64,000 bases of DNA from Heliobacterium chlorum (GTDB taxonomy: Bacteria > Bacillota > Desulfitobacteriia > Heliobacteriales > Heliobacteriaceae): assembly GCF_014502795.1 (NCBI RefSeq), contig NZ_JACVHF010000003.1, positions 1 to 64,000 on the forward strand, read 5' to 3'. The translations under genes were made by a program, and so were the position numbers. The notes beneath the pieces are model-generated. The model worked only from the letters and a program-made list of their open reading frames with translations. It was not told where the DNA came from and did no database searches. Below are positions 1 through 8,189 of this stretch, one piece after another (within the stretch, counting starts at the first letter, position 1; every line of letters begins with the position of its first letter).

Positions 1-126
1 CGTATCCCACTTCTCGGCGTCCAGAGTGCGGATAGCCTCAAACATGGAATTAACGATTTCACGGGTTTCGCCTTGAGTACCACGTTCCCAGCTCCTTGCT
101 TGAACACATGTATTTGATACTTCAAA
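1..126 (-). pseudogene. partial open frame of unknown function, ended by the IS21 end
   Basis: On the minus strand an open frame runs off the window edge and reads through SWERGTQGETREIVNSM and FEAIRTLDAEKW before meeting the IS21 end. It has no start codon inside the window and a stop lies just upstream, within the IS terminus. The composition looks protein-like but I do not recognise the family. It is probably part of a gene into which the insertion sequence jumped, or chance coding in transposon DNA. Confidence 0.25.
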
Positions 127-238
127 AGTGATCCACTTTTAGGGGGAGTGATTACGAAAAAAGTGAGCCACCGAATTTCCAATTTTCCTGAATTCTAGGG
201 AGTGACGAGCAACCTAGAAAGGCAGGTGACGAGAGGAA

Positions 239-802
239 ATGATTACGATGGCTCAATACTATGATATCCAAAGGATGCACTTTAGGGAATGCAAATCCAA
301 ACGCACGATTGCCAAAGAGCTGAAGATATCCCGCCGTACGGTGAAGAAGTATCTGACAGAGGGAAAAAAACCCTTACGACCTCCAACATGGAGAAGCATA
401 AAACTAAGGCCGGCCCCAGTGATCGAAGAAGTTCGACCCTTGATTGAGAAGTGGATTCGGGAGGAAGAGAGTGCACCGGTAAAACAACGTCATACCAGAA
501 AGCGTATCTTCGAGCGTTTGGTGACGGAACACTGTTTCACCGGAGCCGAATCGACCGTCCGAAAAGAAGTCGGGCGGATTCGAAACAAGATAAAAGAAGA
601 CTACCTCCCTTTGGAGTTTCAACTGGGAGACAATATTCAATGTGATTGGGGGCAAGCCCAGATCACCCTGAACGGAACCCAAAAACGGTTCACCTTTTGT
701 CATGAGCATACACAAAATTATTTACAGACCCGAATATACACCACCAAAGCCGGTTACCCGCCCTTGGCGAAACGTTCAAACTACTTTAGGATTTCAATTT
801 AA
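239..802 (+). pseudogene. truncated IS21-family transposase IstA
   Basis: The 187-residue product carries the N-terminal helix-turn-helix of IstA (SKRTIAKELKISRRTVKKYL, about residues 20-40) and the start of the DDE integrase core (GDNIQCDWGQAQ, first catalytic Asp at about residue 136). After KRFTFC the sequence stops resembling IstA, and the last 30 or so residues look like read-through into foreign DNA. IstA proteins are normally about 400-500 residues, so the gene is cut to well under half and cannot be active. Its last 17 bases overlap the end of the convergent recombinase gene. Confidence 0.75.
690..727. repeat. possible IS256-type terminal repeat remnant
   Basis: The segment CATACACAAAATTATTTACAGACCC resembles the terminal inverted repeats of IS256/Mutator-type elements as I remember them. 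It sits exactly where the IstA reading frame stops matching its family. No transposase or second copy of the repeat is visible nearby, so this may be a scar of a nested insertion followed by deletion. Confidence 0.3.
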
Positions 803-2696
803 GAACTGCTTTAACATAATCAGGGGAGTAACCGTATTCATTATATATTCTTTTCAACGAGAAGCCTTTATTCAGATACAAATCTTCTATTATTGGAAAA
901 TCTTTTTTCCTTTTTAGCTCCCAAACCTCTGTCTTACTCCTTATGTGAATACTATTTTTAATAAGGATATCCCGTATTTTTACTTTGCTAAGTCCTGTTC
1001 TTTCGCAAATTTGTTGCATTGTAAAGAATTCTATTTCGTACATATTTATAATATCTTCCACATTATTAGCGATAGTCGGTTTAACATATAAATCTACAAA
1101 CACCTTTTTAATATTCAATTCATAACCAATGAGATTATTCAAATCGACTTCAATGGACTTTTCTTGTAGGGTAATACTTTTAACAATTTTTTCAATAGCT
1201 GTTCTCTTAAGATTGATATCCGTATCATTCTGGTCTAAGTGTACTCTGATATCCTCTAGAACAATTACAATTTGTTGATTAATTAGTTTATATCTATCTC
1301 TTTTAACTCGAAAATCATTTAAGCTAATTTTTAATGCTTGTATGACGCTTTCTGAGTTATTTAAGCGATTATCAAGCTCAGTTAGTGTCATGATTTGTGA
1401 TGAGACATAAGCATCTAAAAGTTCATCTACTTTTTTCTGCTTTTCTTGTATCTGGATGACAAAGTCATCTATTTTCTTATCTAGGTCAATCAAGTTAGGA
1501 ATGTCAATTTGTTTTGTGTATTCTTCCGGATAATTTAAGATATTCTGGACTAATTCCCAAATCAACTTATCTATTTCGTCAACTCGCCAACTTCGTCCTT
1601 TGCATTTTTTATGAATATAACCCGACCCAACTACGTAATTCTTTTTTCCAGAGTTACAGCAAGTGTAATAACCTATCAATGTTCTTTGTTCACTTTTCGT
1701 GTTCTTACTGTACCTCTTTATAATGGCGGCACCACCACAACGTCCACACTTTACTAAACCACGCAACAAAGAGTACATTTTTTCCGTTGAATTAGGTTTA
1801 CTTTTTTTGCTTAACTTTCTCTGTACCTCTTGCCATACCTGCTCATCTATATATTTAGGTATTGAAACAGATAGCCATTCATTTTCCGGATTTTCGACAA
1901 TTTTTTTGATACCTTGTGATTGAATTGTACTAGTTTTGAAAAAGTTAAATTTCCCAGTATAAATCTCACTTTTTAGTATTCTTTGAATACTGCTGTGATA
2001 CCATACGTTACCATACGGAGCTGGAATGCCACTTTTCGCCAGATACCTTCCAATCTTCGATACACTCATATCATTTAAGACACAGTTAACCATTAATAAA
2101 TATATTTTCTTTTCTTCTTTATTTTCTATTAAGATATCTTTCTCCTTATCAAAAGTATATCCAAATACTTTTCTAATTCCAGGTACTTTTCCCGCTTTAA
2201 CCATTTGCCTTTTTCCACGTTTTGAGTCTTCTAATATTTTCGATTTGTTGTACTGAGCAATTGAGCCCTGTACAGTCATTAATAGCATTGATTCGGGGTT
2301 ATCGGGGTCAAAGTCAATTTCAACAAAGTGAACTTGTCCACCGAGAACCCAAACGCGGTGAAAAATCTGCGATTGAAGGTATGAGTCTCTACTTAAACGA
2401 TTGGGATGAAGTGTAACAAGATGCCGACCTATACCTTTCTCCATAAGGTCGAGAAGCCAATTTAAAGCTGGTCTATTAGGATCATCTCCCGACTTCCCCG
2501 ATTCAGCGACAACTAATATCTCATCTTCTGAAACACCAAATTTTCTCTTGCAGAAATCAGTCATATTGTCTATCTGAGAACTTAACGAGTATCTTTCAGC
2601 CTGTTCGTCGGTAGATACTCGAGCATAGCAAATTACAGTTATCTTCAGTAAATCCTTTTCTTCGACTTTATTTTTATCATATTGATCAATAATCAT
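786..2696 (-). CDS. large serine recombinase (SpoIVCA/phage-integrase type) with a duplicated C-terminal helix domain
   Basis: This is a 636-residue site-specific recombinase. The N-terminal resolvase domain (about residues 18-170) has the nucleophile Ser28 in CYARVSTDEQ. A recombinase domain follows (about 175-285), then a zinc ribbon with CGRCGG, YTCC and KKCKGRS (about 315-385), then a coiled-coil segment (about 405-470). The final 85 residues contain two helix-turn-helix-like units that most members lack. Start is ATG with a weak AAGGAT upstream. The gene is clearly richer in AT than the neighbouring chromosome. It points away from the truncated spoVK about 450 bp away, as skin-type recombinase genes can lie next to the gene they interrupt. 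I infer that it catalyses integration and excision of an element whose other end lies beyond the left window edge. A degenerate mobile element without developmental role is the alternative. Confidence 0.85.
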   Translation of the reverse strand: MIIDQYDKNKVEEKDLLKITVICYARVSTDEQAERYSLSSQIDNMTDFCKRKFGVSEDEILVVAESGKSGDDPNRPALNWLLDLMEKGIGRHLVTLHPNRLSRDSYLQSQIFHRVWVLGGQVHFVEIDFDPDNPESMLLMTVQGSIAQYNKSKILEDSKRGKRQMVKAGKVPGIRKVFGYTFDKEKDILIENKEEKKIYLLMVNCVLNDMSVSKIGRYLAKSGIPAPYGNVWYHSSIQRILKSEIYTGKFNFFKTSTIQSQGIKKIVENPENEWLSVSIPKYIDEQVWQEVQRKLSKKSKPNSTEKMYSLLRGLVKCGRCGGAAIIKRYSKNTKSEQRTLIGYYTCCNSGKKNYVVGSGYIHKKCKGRSWRVDEIDKLIWELVQNILNYPEEYTKQIDIPNLIDLDKKIDDFVIQIQEKQKKVDELLDAYVSSQIMTLTELDNRLNNSESVIQALKISLNDFRVKRDRYKLINQQIVIVLEDIRVHLDQNDTDINLKRTAIEKIVKSITLQEKSIEVDLNNLIGYELNIKKVFVDLYVKPTIANNVEDIINMYEIEFFTMQQICERTGLSKVKIRDILIKNSIHIRSKTEVWELKRKKDFPIIEDLYLNKGFSLKRIYNEYGYSPDYVKAVLKLKS

Positions 2697-2762
2697 TTTT
2701 TATTAATTATCCTTTTCTAATAGTATAACAAAAAGCGTTTAAGAAAGCTTGTTCTTGAGTTT

Positions 2763-3137
2763 TTATTCACTTTTGCTCTTGTGAGTTATTTCGAAACCTT
2801 TTTCCACTAGTATCTTTTTAATATATTGTTTAGAAAATCCGTACTTTCGATGTAACTCCCCTATAGTTGTATTTTCGTTTAAGGAGTGACGGAATTCTTC
2901 AAAGTTTTTATCCCTTTTTACTTTCCACGTTTCTGACTTATTTCTTAGTGGTACTTTATTAGACTTGAGTATATTACGAACATGCCACCACTTGATACCA
3001 GTTATCCCTTCAATCTCAGTAAAAGACATCAATTTATCTAAATACAAGGAAATTATTTGTTCTGATTTGTCTCGGTATTTGTTAGCTTTGTAATTCCAGT
3101 TGACCCAGCGATCATATCGGGGCAAATCTTTAATCAC
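2763..3137 (-). CDS. small protein homologous to the recombinase C-terminal domain; candidate directionality factor
   Basis: The 124-residue product starts with GTG at 3137, only 15 bases after the premature stop of spoVK. Residues 26-116 align closely with the last 85 residues of the neighbouring recombinase: both share TG(I/L)..(H/K)(V/I)R(N/D)IL, then R(N/S)K(S/T)E.W, KR.K.F, and YG(F/Y)S..Y(I/V)K. It therefore consists of the same two helix-turn-helix-like units without any catalytic domain. The paralogy is seen in the sequence; a role as excision or directionality factor, or as a competitor or partner of the recombinase, is inference. The start is uncertain because no strong ribosome site precedes it. 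Confidence 0.6.
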   Translation of the reverse strand: MIKDLPRYDRWVNWNYKANKYRDKSEQIISLYLDKLMSFTEIEGITGIKWWHVRNILKSNKVPLRNKSETWKVKRDKNFEEFRHSLNENTTIGELHRKYGFSKQYIKKILVEKGFEITHKSKSE

Positions 3138-3151
3138 TAACGCACAGAAAC

Positions 3152-3763
3152 CTAAACCATCGCCTTGATTAAACTGTCCACAGCCTCTTTACCGAAGTCT
3201 TTTTCCCCGCCTCGAGCCAGCGAATAAGCCTCATCGATAAAAAGCACTCCGCCTAAAGCTTTTTTGACTTGCTCCCGGGCTTTGATCGCCGTATGTCCAA
3301 TATACTCCCCCACGAGGTCAGCTCGCTCCACTTCGACGAGGTGCCCCTTGGGAAGAATATTTAATTCCTTAAACAGTTTTCCGACGATACGAGCTACTGT
3401 TGTTTTTCCAGTTCCCGGATTACCTTTGTAAATCATGTGGAGAGCCATGGGATCGTTGACAAGGGTTTCTTTCTCTCTCAGGTTACGAACGTCTACATAA
3501 GCGCGTATTTCATAAATCAGATCTTTGACTCGTTGCAGTCCGATCATATCGTTTAATTCTTCTAGAATGGCGTCCAGTCGATTGTTCTGGCGAGACTTTT
3601 CTTTCACCTTACCGATGGCGCCGTTTTTATCGATGATCAGATCATCTTGTCTATTGGAAGAGCCTCCTCGAATTAATGGATTCGGGATGGCCGACGTCAG
3701 CCAAGAGGGTTTCGGAATATGTAACGGGTTTGACTCAGGGTTTATGTTCACGCGGATCTTCAA
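3152..3763 (-). pseudogene. spoVK: 5' portion of stage V sporulation protein K (AAA ATPase), interrupted
   Basis: The product is a 203-residue N-terminal fragment of SpoVK, a mother-cell AAA ATPase needed for spore maturation. Walker A (GNPGTGKTT), the conserved GEYIGHTA segment and Walker B ([10 protein letters not shown]) are present. The frame runs to DSLIKAM, where family members continue with an acidic EDxRDE-type segment, but here it reads V and stops. Roughly the last third (sensor 1, sensor 2, arginine finger) is missing. TTG at 3763 is the likely start because GGGAGG lies seven bases upstream; a GTG at 3772 overlaps that site. In Bacillus spoVK also lies near hfq and miaA, so this is the native locus. 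The break coincides with the recombinase module, so reconstitution by excision is possible. Confidence 0.8.
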
Positions 3764-3824
3764 AGAATTCACCTCCCGGACTTCCCGATATAATTATTAC
3801 GCAAGCGCGGGAAATAGAATAAGG

Positions 3825-3853
3825 AAAAAGCCAAGCAAATGACTGCTTGGCTT
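3825..3853 (-). terminator. rho-independent terminator
   Basis: A 10-bp stem (AAGCCAAGCA/TGCTTGGCTT, 3828-3853) with a six-base loop is followed on the minus strand by TTTTTCC. It starts at the stop codon of the gene at 3854-4675 and separates it from spoVK. Confidence 0.75.
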
Positions 3854-4675
3854 CTACAAGGTATGTGTCGATTCCCGGTTGAGGGGAAATAAACCCTGAC
3901 CAGTCTGGGGCAACTGAGTCGGTGGCGCCGAGTAAAGGGTATGCACCTGGGAACCGTTGTGAAATAAGACATAGCGGGCTTTTAATTTCTTTTCCGTCAA
4001 AGCCGCCACCAGTCGGTTCACTTCGCTGATCTCTTCTTCCAGAGGCATCCGCCGGTCTTCTTCGGTCCGAAACCAAACAGCTACAGAATGTCCCCCTTCA
4101 AGAGCAACCCAGGAAGTTAACTGAAAGGGTTCTTGCGGATCAAAATGGAGACTGTGAGAGCGCCGGACACCTAATGAAACAACTTCACCATCGCTGTTCA
4201 TGACGGCCAGCGATAAACGCCCTCTTCCGAGACGGCTGTTCAGCGAGCACAATTCCGGGATGGATCCGCCCATCCAGACTTGTTCATCAAGATATTCGTC
4301 AAATTCAAAATCCCACTTGAACAAGACCTTGTGAACTAATACCTCTCGCTGTAATGAAACGAGTCGTGCTGTTGCAATCAGGAGCATCGCTCCAAAGGCC
4401 ATAACGCCTGCTGCCGTCATCCTCCCCGTAAACGTCAAAGGAACTTCAGCCAATCGTGTCGCTTCCCCGACAAGAAGGTCCGACCCTAGATAAAAGATGG
4501 GGAAGCACCCGACGGCGAGGCTGGCGGCGCCGTAACGAAGCCACCAAGCATTTTGGCGAGTAAACCCTTGTTGCAACATGGAGGCTGATAGTTGGTCGCT
4601 GTAATTCCATAGCCCAGAAAAGAGGGCAAACCACGCGACCATTTCCAATTGGCTTTCCCAGGGAAATAAACTCAT
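3854..4675 (-). CDS. membrane-associated protein of unknown function
   Basis: A 273-residue protein I do not recognise. The N-terminal third contains about three hydrophobic stretches (around residues 10-25, 45-68 and 84-104), consistent with membrane segments. They are followed by a soluble region of about 165 residues without a recognisable catalytic motif. ATG start with GGGAGATGG upstream. It lies between the beta-propeller gene (35 bases away) and spoVK, on the same strand, and is closed by a terminator overlapping its stop codon. A sporulation or envelope role would be a guess from location only. Confidence 0.6.
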   Translation of the reverse strand: MSLFPWESQLEMVAWFALFSGLWNYSDQLSASMLQQGFTRQNAWWLRYGAASLAVGCFPIFYLGSDLLVGEATRLAEVPLTFTGRMTAAGVMAFGAMLLIATARLVSLQREVLVHKVLFKWDFEFDEYLDEQVWMGGSIPELCSLNSRLGRGRLSLAVMNSDGEVVSLGVRRSHSLHFDPQEPFQLTSWVALEGGHSVAVWFRTEEDRRMPLEEEISEVNRLVAALTEKKLKARYVLFHNGSQVHTLYSAPPTQLPQTGQGLFPLNRESTHTL

Positions 4676-4709
4676 CCTCTACCATCTCCCAATTCGAAGA
4701 GATGCCCCT

Positions 4710-5981
4710 TTATTCAGGATATTTCGACATAACTTTTAAATTCCCTGGTCTGACCGCCGAAAATATTTTAATTTTTCCACTCAAATCGCCCACATAGAGC
4801 TTTCCTTCTTCACTTAAAGCGACCGATGCACATCCACCGTCAACGGTAAAGCCAAAAACGAACTCCCCGGAGCTTTTCCATATTTCAACTCGATCGCCAG
4901 CGCCTACAAAGACGTAACCTTTCGGATCGACAGCTAGGCTCTTAATGGCCGCTTTTTCACCGGCTTTGCTGGGGCCGATTTTGTTTTCGATCAAACCTTC
5001 CTTATTGATGACATATAATAGCCCGTCGACGTTAGCCATAAGCAAACGTCCCTCTGCCATTGGAACGGCAGCCGTGGGAGAAAAGTGGGTTTTCGGGAAG
5101 GTGATTTTCCCTTTAACGGTTCCCCAGGAATCCAATATGTCGCAACCTTGTTCATTCCAAGTTAAGTTTACATAATAGTTATCGGCGCTGATCGTCAAAG
5201 GAAGTTTTGTGCGGGCTGGCGGCAGAGGCCGTTCTTCATCAGGCTGTTGGGCACTGCTCCACCAGATGGCCGATTCAACGCCTTTGGTAAAAGTGACGGC
5301 TCTCCCGTCAGAGGCTCGCACCAGTCCATCCCAGCTCCGTTGTACTCGCTGTTTCCCAGACACCCCCCACGGTTCCGGTTGTTTTGTCCAAAGAACTTTC
5401 CCCTCTTTATCCAACGCCGAAAGCGTGCCATCTTCGGGGATGTTGACCAAAAACTCTCCACTCTGTAACGGCAGGACACGTACTGAACGTTGTTTGTTCC
5501 CTTTCTTATCAATCTCTTGAGGAACGACCCAGGCACCTTCGAATAATACGCCCTTTTCCCAAGAGCCTGTTTCAGCAACGGGCGGGGTCGTGACGACAGT
5601 ACTCTCTTGTTGATGCTCTTCCACCGGATTCGACGGAAGGGTATCCTCTATCGGTTCACTGACGACGCCAGTTGTTACTTCTCGATCAAATATATGAGAA
5701 ATGGTCCCCAAGTAAGACGGAGTTTTCAATATTCCCGTATACCACGCCCCAGCCAATGCCCCGACGAGCAACAGGGACAGCGCCGTGGTGCTAAAGATGA
5801 CTTGTTTGCGAGAACGATTTTTTCTTCGCTTATATTTATACGGAGGCAACGAAGGCACAATCGTTCCGTCTGCCCCTTGCTGAAAACCAGCGGCCACGAT
5901 TTTTCCTCTTCTTTTACTTCGAAATTCATCCTCTTTCAGCGGGGTCTTTTCGGAAAAGGGCAGGTTAGATTGGTGTTCCAT
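4710..5981 (-). CDS. membrane-anchored beta-propeller-like protein
   Basis: The product is 423 residues from the ATG at 5981, chosen because AGGTGGAG lies six bases upstream; the frame is open 25 codons further but without a ribosome site. A basic cytoplasmic segment (KYKRRKNRSRK) precedes one transmembrane helix (about residues 62-80), so the bulk should lie outside the membrane. A Pro/Thr/Glu-rich linker follows. The C-terminal 270 residues contain repeated hydrophobic-Gly strands such as SGEFLVNIP, LYVINKEGL, GYVFVGAGDRVEIW and LYVGDLSGKIKIF, typical of PQQ/WD-like propeller blades. No catalytic residues are evident, so a scaffold or binding role is plausible. It sits between hfq and spoVK. 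Confidence 0.65.
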   Translation of the reverse strand: MEHQSNLPFSEKTPLKEDEFRSKRRGKIVAAGFQQGADGTIVPSLPPYKYKRRKNRSRKQVIFSTTALSLLLVGALAGAWYTGILKTPSYLGTISHIFDREVTTGVVSEPIEDTLPSNPVEEHQQESTVVTTPPVAETGSWEKGVLFEGAWVVPQEIDKKGNKQRSVRVLPLQSGEFLVNIPEDGTLSALDKEGKVLWTKQPEPWGVSGKQRVQRSWDGLVRASDGRAVTFTKGVESAIWWSSAQQPDEERPLPPARTKLPLTISADNYYVNLTWNEQGCDILDSWGTVKGKITFPKTHFSPTAAVPMAEGRLLMANVDGLLYVINKEGLIENKIGPSKAGEKAAIKSLAVDPKGYVFVGAGDRVEIWKSSGEFVFGFTVDGGCASVALSEEGKLYVGDLSGKIKIFSAVRPGNLKVMSKYPE

Positions 5982-6076
5982 AATAACTCCACCTCTTAGG
6001 AATATTATGGAAGATGTATTCGCTGTGAAATTTACATATCCTGCCATTATACGCAAGTTTCTCTAAAAAAAATGAC

Positions 6077-6109
6077 AAAAAAAAAGCACCTACAATCAGG
6101 TGCTTTTTC
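6077..6109 (-). terminator. rho-independent terminator after hfq
   Basis: Stem AGCACCT (6085-6091) pairs with AGGTGCT (6098-6104) around a six-base loop. On the minus strand it is followed by nine T residues. It lies just after the hfq stop and ends the miaB-to-hfq operon. Confidence 0.85.
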
Positions 6110-6120
6110 TCTCTGCGTGA

Positions 6121-6357
6121 TTACGCTTTATTAGCGTCCATGGACAAAGATACCGGTCGAAGGGGCATAATCGTGGAAATGGCATGTTTGTATACCATCT
6201 GTTGTTTGCCTTCAACATCAAGGAACACTGTAAAGCTATCAAATCCCTTGACCATACCTTTGATTTGAAAACCGTTGACCAAAAAAATGGTAACAGGAAG
6301 ATTTTCTTTGCGGACCTGATTCAGGAAAGCATCCTGAAGGTTCAGCTGTTTCGTCAT
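6121..6357 (-). CDS. hfq: RNA chaperone Hfq
   Basis: The 78-residue product matches the usual length of Gram-positive Hfq. It contains the N-terminal helix ([20 protein letters not shown]), the Sm1 segment ([19 protein letters not shown]) and the Sm2 signature YKHAISTI. Hfq forms a hexameric ring that binds small RNAs and A/U-rich messages. The gene overlaps the end of miaA by four bases (ATGA), a conserved bacterial arrangement implying translational coupling, and is followed directly by a terminator. Confidence 0.97.
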   Translation of the reverse strand: MTKQLNLQDAFLNQVRKENLPVTIFLVNGFQIKGMVKGFDSFTVFLDVEGKQQMVYKHAISTIMPLRPVSLSMDANKA

Positions 6358-7388
6358 TGAAGCGACCCTCCAAAATTTATGTTCTCTATGTGCCCTCCAA
6401 GAGCCTTCCTGATGCTATCGTAGATGTTTTCAAGCAAAAAATCCCGCTCCATCACATCTACTGCAAACCAGTTCAACCGGGGATCACGTCGAAACCAGGT
6501 ATATTGTCGCTTGGCAAAGTGTCGTGTATCCCTTTGGATCAGATAGAGGGCGTGGGAAAGGTTATATTCACCCCGGAGATAATTGACGATTTCCTTATAC
6601 CCCAAGCCTTGCATGGAAGGAAGTGCCGGATCATATCCCCGTTCCAACAACCCTTTCACCTCTTCTACTAGTCCCAATTCTATCATGATTTGGGCACGTT
6701 GGTCAATGCGACGATACAGTTCCTGGCGGTCCATCGTCAAGGCGATAGGGGCCAGTCGGTATTTGGGCTTTTGTACAGAAGCAGCGTAATGAAATTCGCT
6801 TTGCCGTTTGCCTGTTAGGTGATAGATTTCCATCGCCCGAATGATTCGTTTGCGGTCATTGAAATGTATCCGCTTTGCAGCATCAGGATCAATCTCCGCC
6901 AAGAGTCGATGAAAAGCTTCGGAACCTAACTCATCGGCCTTTGTTTCCAATCGTGCCCGCAGTTCCAGATCTTTTGCCTCTTCGCTAAATTCATAATGGT
7001 CAGTGATGGAACGGACATAAAGGCCTGTTCCGCCGACCATGATGGGCAGACGCCCTCGGGCAACAATTTGTGGAATGAGCTCAGTGACACGCCGTTGAAA
7101 GTCTGCCACGCTGAAGAGTTCATCAGGATCGATGATGTCGATCATGTGGTGAGGAATACCTCCCCGTTGATTAGGAGGTAATTTGGCCGAACCAATGTCC
7201 ATACCTCGGTATACTTGCATAGAATCACCGGAAATGATTTCCCCGTTAAAGTGCTGCGCGATGGCGATACCGATATCAGATTTACCGACGGCGGTCGGAC
7301 CGACGACGAGCACCAACGGAAGCAGCGTTTCCGATCGGGCTGCTTCCGAAAGATCATTTTCTGTGAGGTGGCTTAAGGGCTTATCCAC
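6354..7388 (-). CDS. miaA: tRNA dimethylallyltransferase MiaA
   Basis: The enzyme transfers dimethylallyl from DMAPP to N6 of A37 in tRNAs that read UNN codons, giving i6A. The 344-residue product shows the P-loop GPTAVGKS (about residues 30-37), the [15 protein letters not shown] substrate segment, GGTGLYVRS, and the C-terminal GLGYKE and [10 protein letters not shown] motifs. Start is GTG at 7388 with GGAGGTAAGG upstream. It overlaps hfq by four bases and the upstream methyltransferase gene by eight. MiaB, which acts on the product i6A, is encoded in the same operon. Confidence 0.97.
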   Translation of the reverse strand: MDKPLSHLTENDLSEAARSETLLPLVLVVGPTAVGKSDIGIAIAQHFNGEIISGDSMQVYRGMDIGSAKLPPNQRGGIPHHMIDIIDPDELFSVADFQRRVTELIPQIVARGRLPIMVGGTGLYVRSITDHYEFSEEAKDLELRARLETKADELGSEAFHRLLAEIDPDAAKRIHFNDRKRIIRAMEIYHLTGKRQSEFHYAASVQKPKYRLAPIALTMDRQELYRRIDQRAQIMIELGLVEEVKGLLERGYDPALPSMQGLGYKEIVNYLRGEYNLSHALYLIQRDTRHFAKRQYTWFRRDPRLNWFAVDVMERDFLLENIYDSIRKALGGHIENINFGGSLQ

Positions 7389-8178
7389 GGTCCTTACCTC
7401 CTACATACCAAATTCCGTAGCCCACAGAGGCATATTTCCCCGCCAAGACTTGGTCTGGTTGTAGTCGATACCATTCGTCGCTGTTGCTGCGTTCTTTCAT
7501 AACCACCCGGCGGCGAGCGACACGACAAGCTTCCTTAATCACCGTAGGTTCCAAGGGTTTTAAATCGGCGAGGCTGCGAATTCCAGCAATGCCGTCAGAG
7601 TTTTTCTGGGGGTTACGGAACATGGGATCGAAATAGACGCTGTCAAAGCTGTTGTCAGGAAACTCTCGAAGCATGTGACGATGATCTCCCTGGACTACTT
7701 CAATTCGTCCCATTGCCTCAATCACATCTGGTTCTAGTTTTTCTTTTGTCGAACGGAGACCTTCCCTTACGATCAAAGCGATCAACGAACTATGCTCTAT
7801 GCCAGTTACTTTACCCGTCGTTCCGGCAGCGTAGGCGGCAACAATTGCGTCAGCTCCTAGGCCAATCGTACAATCCAAGATGCAATCGCCTGAGCGAATA
7901 TCTAGCGCTTCCACAAGCGGAACTGCTTGCCCTCTTTTTAAGGCACGAACTCGATGCACCGCCATATTTGGGTGAAAGAAAAATTCTTCATTGCCCATTC
8001 TAAGGACAATGCGATTTTTTTTGACAATCAGAAATTGGTCTCGATCGTACTCACGGCGTAAGGTATCTAAAGATTTTTGTTCTCGCGGTGCGAAAGGGGC
8101 TTCCAGATGGGCAGCGATTGCTTTTGCTCGTTCTATCAGTTCGCTACTCGCTTCTAGCGCAGTCGTCACGATTACCAA
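7381..8178 (-). CDS. class I SAM-dependent methyltransferase, RsmJ/DUF548-like
   Basis: The 265-residue product has a Rossmann-type SAM-binding domain: ILDCTIGLGADA (motif I, about residues 97-108), GIEHS (motif II), and VYFDPMFRNP (motif IV). The DPMF-type catalytic segment resembles the 16S rRNA G1516 methyltransferase RsmJ, but members of this family in Clostridia are uncharacterised and the substrate here is unknown. The N-terminal 80 residues may bind substrate. TTG start with GGAG eight bases upstream. It lies tightly between mutL and miaA, so it is co-transcribed with RNA-modification and repair genes. Confidence 0.75.
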   Translation of the reverse strand: MVIVTTALEASSELIERAKAIAAHLEAPFAPREQKSLDTLRREYDRDQFLIVKKNRIVLRMGNEEFFFHPNMAVHRVRALKRGQAVPLVEALDIRSGDCILDCTIGLGADAIVAAYAAGTTGKVTGIEHSSLIALIVREGLRSTKEKLEPDVIEAMGRIEVVQGDHRHMLREFPDNSFDSVYFDPMFRNPQKNSDGIAGIRSLADLKPLEPTVIKEACRVARRRVVMKERSNSDEWYRLQPDQVLAGKYASVGYGIWYVGGKDRG

Positions 8179-8189
8179 AATGTCAACTC

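Larger units (their letters stand above)
124..802 (+). mobile_element. IS21-family insertion sequence remnant, 5' end only
   Basis: The left end begins with a near-perfect palindrome (124-140, AAAAGTG-atc-CACTTTT), followed by a second AAAAAGTGAGCCAC copy. This is the layout of the multiple terminal repeats of IS21-family elements. It is followed by the start of istA. The rest of istA, all of istB and the right end are missing: the element is broken at about 695-785 and then meets the convergent serine recombinase gene. The right-hand limit given here is that of the broken istA frame. Confidence 0.6.

Noticed and set aside
3735-4076. 113-codon minus-strand frame spanning the spoVK start and terminator
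   Set aside because: It crosses a clear terminator and two real gene ends in another frame.
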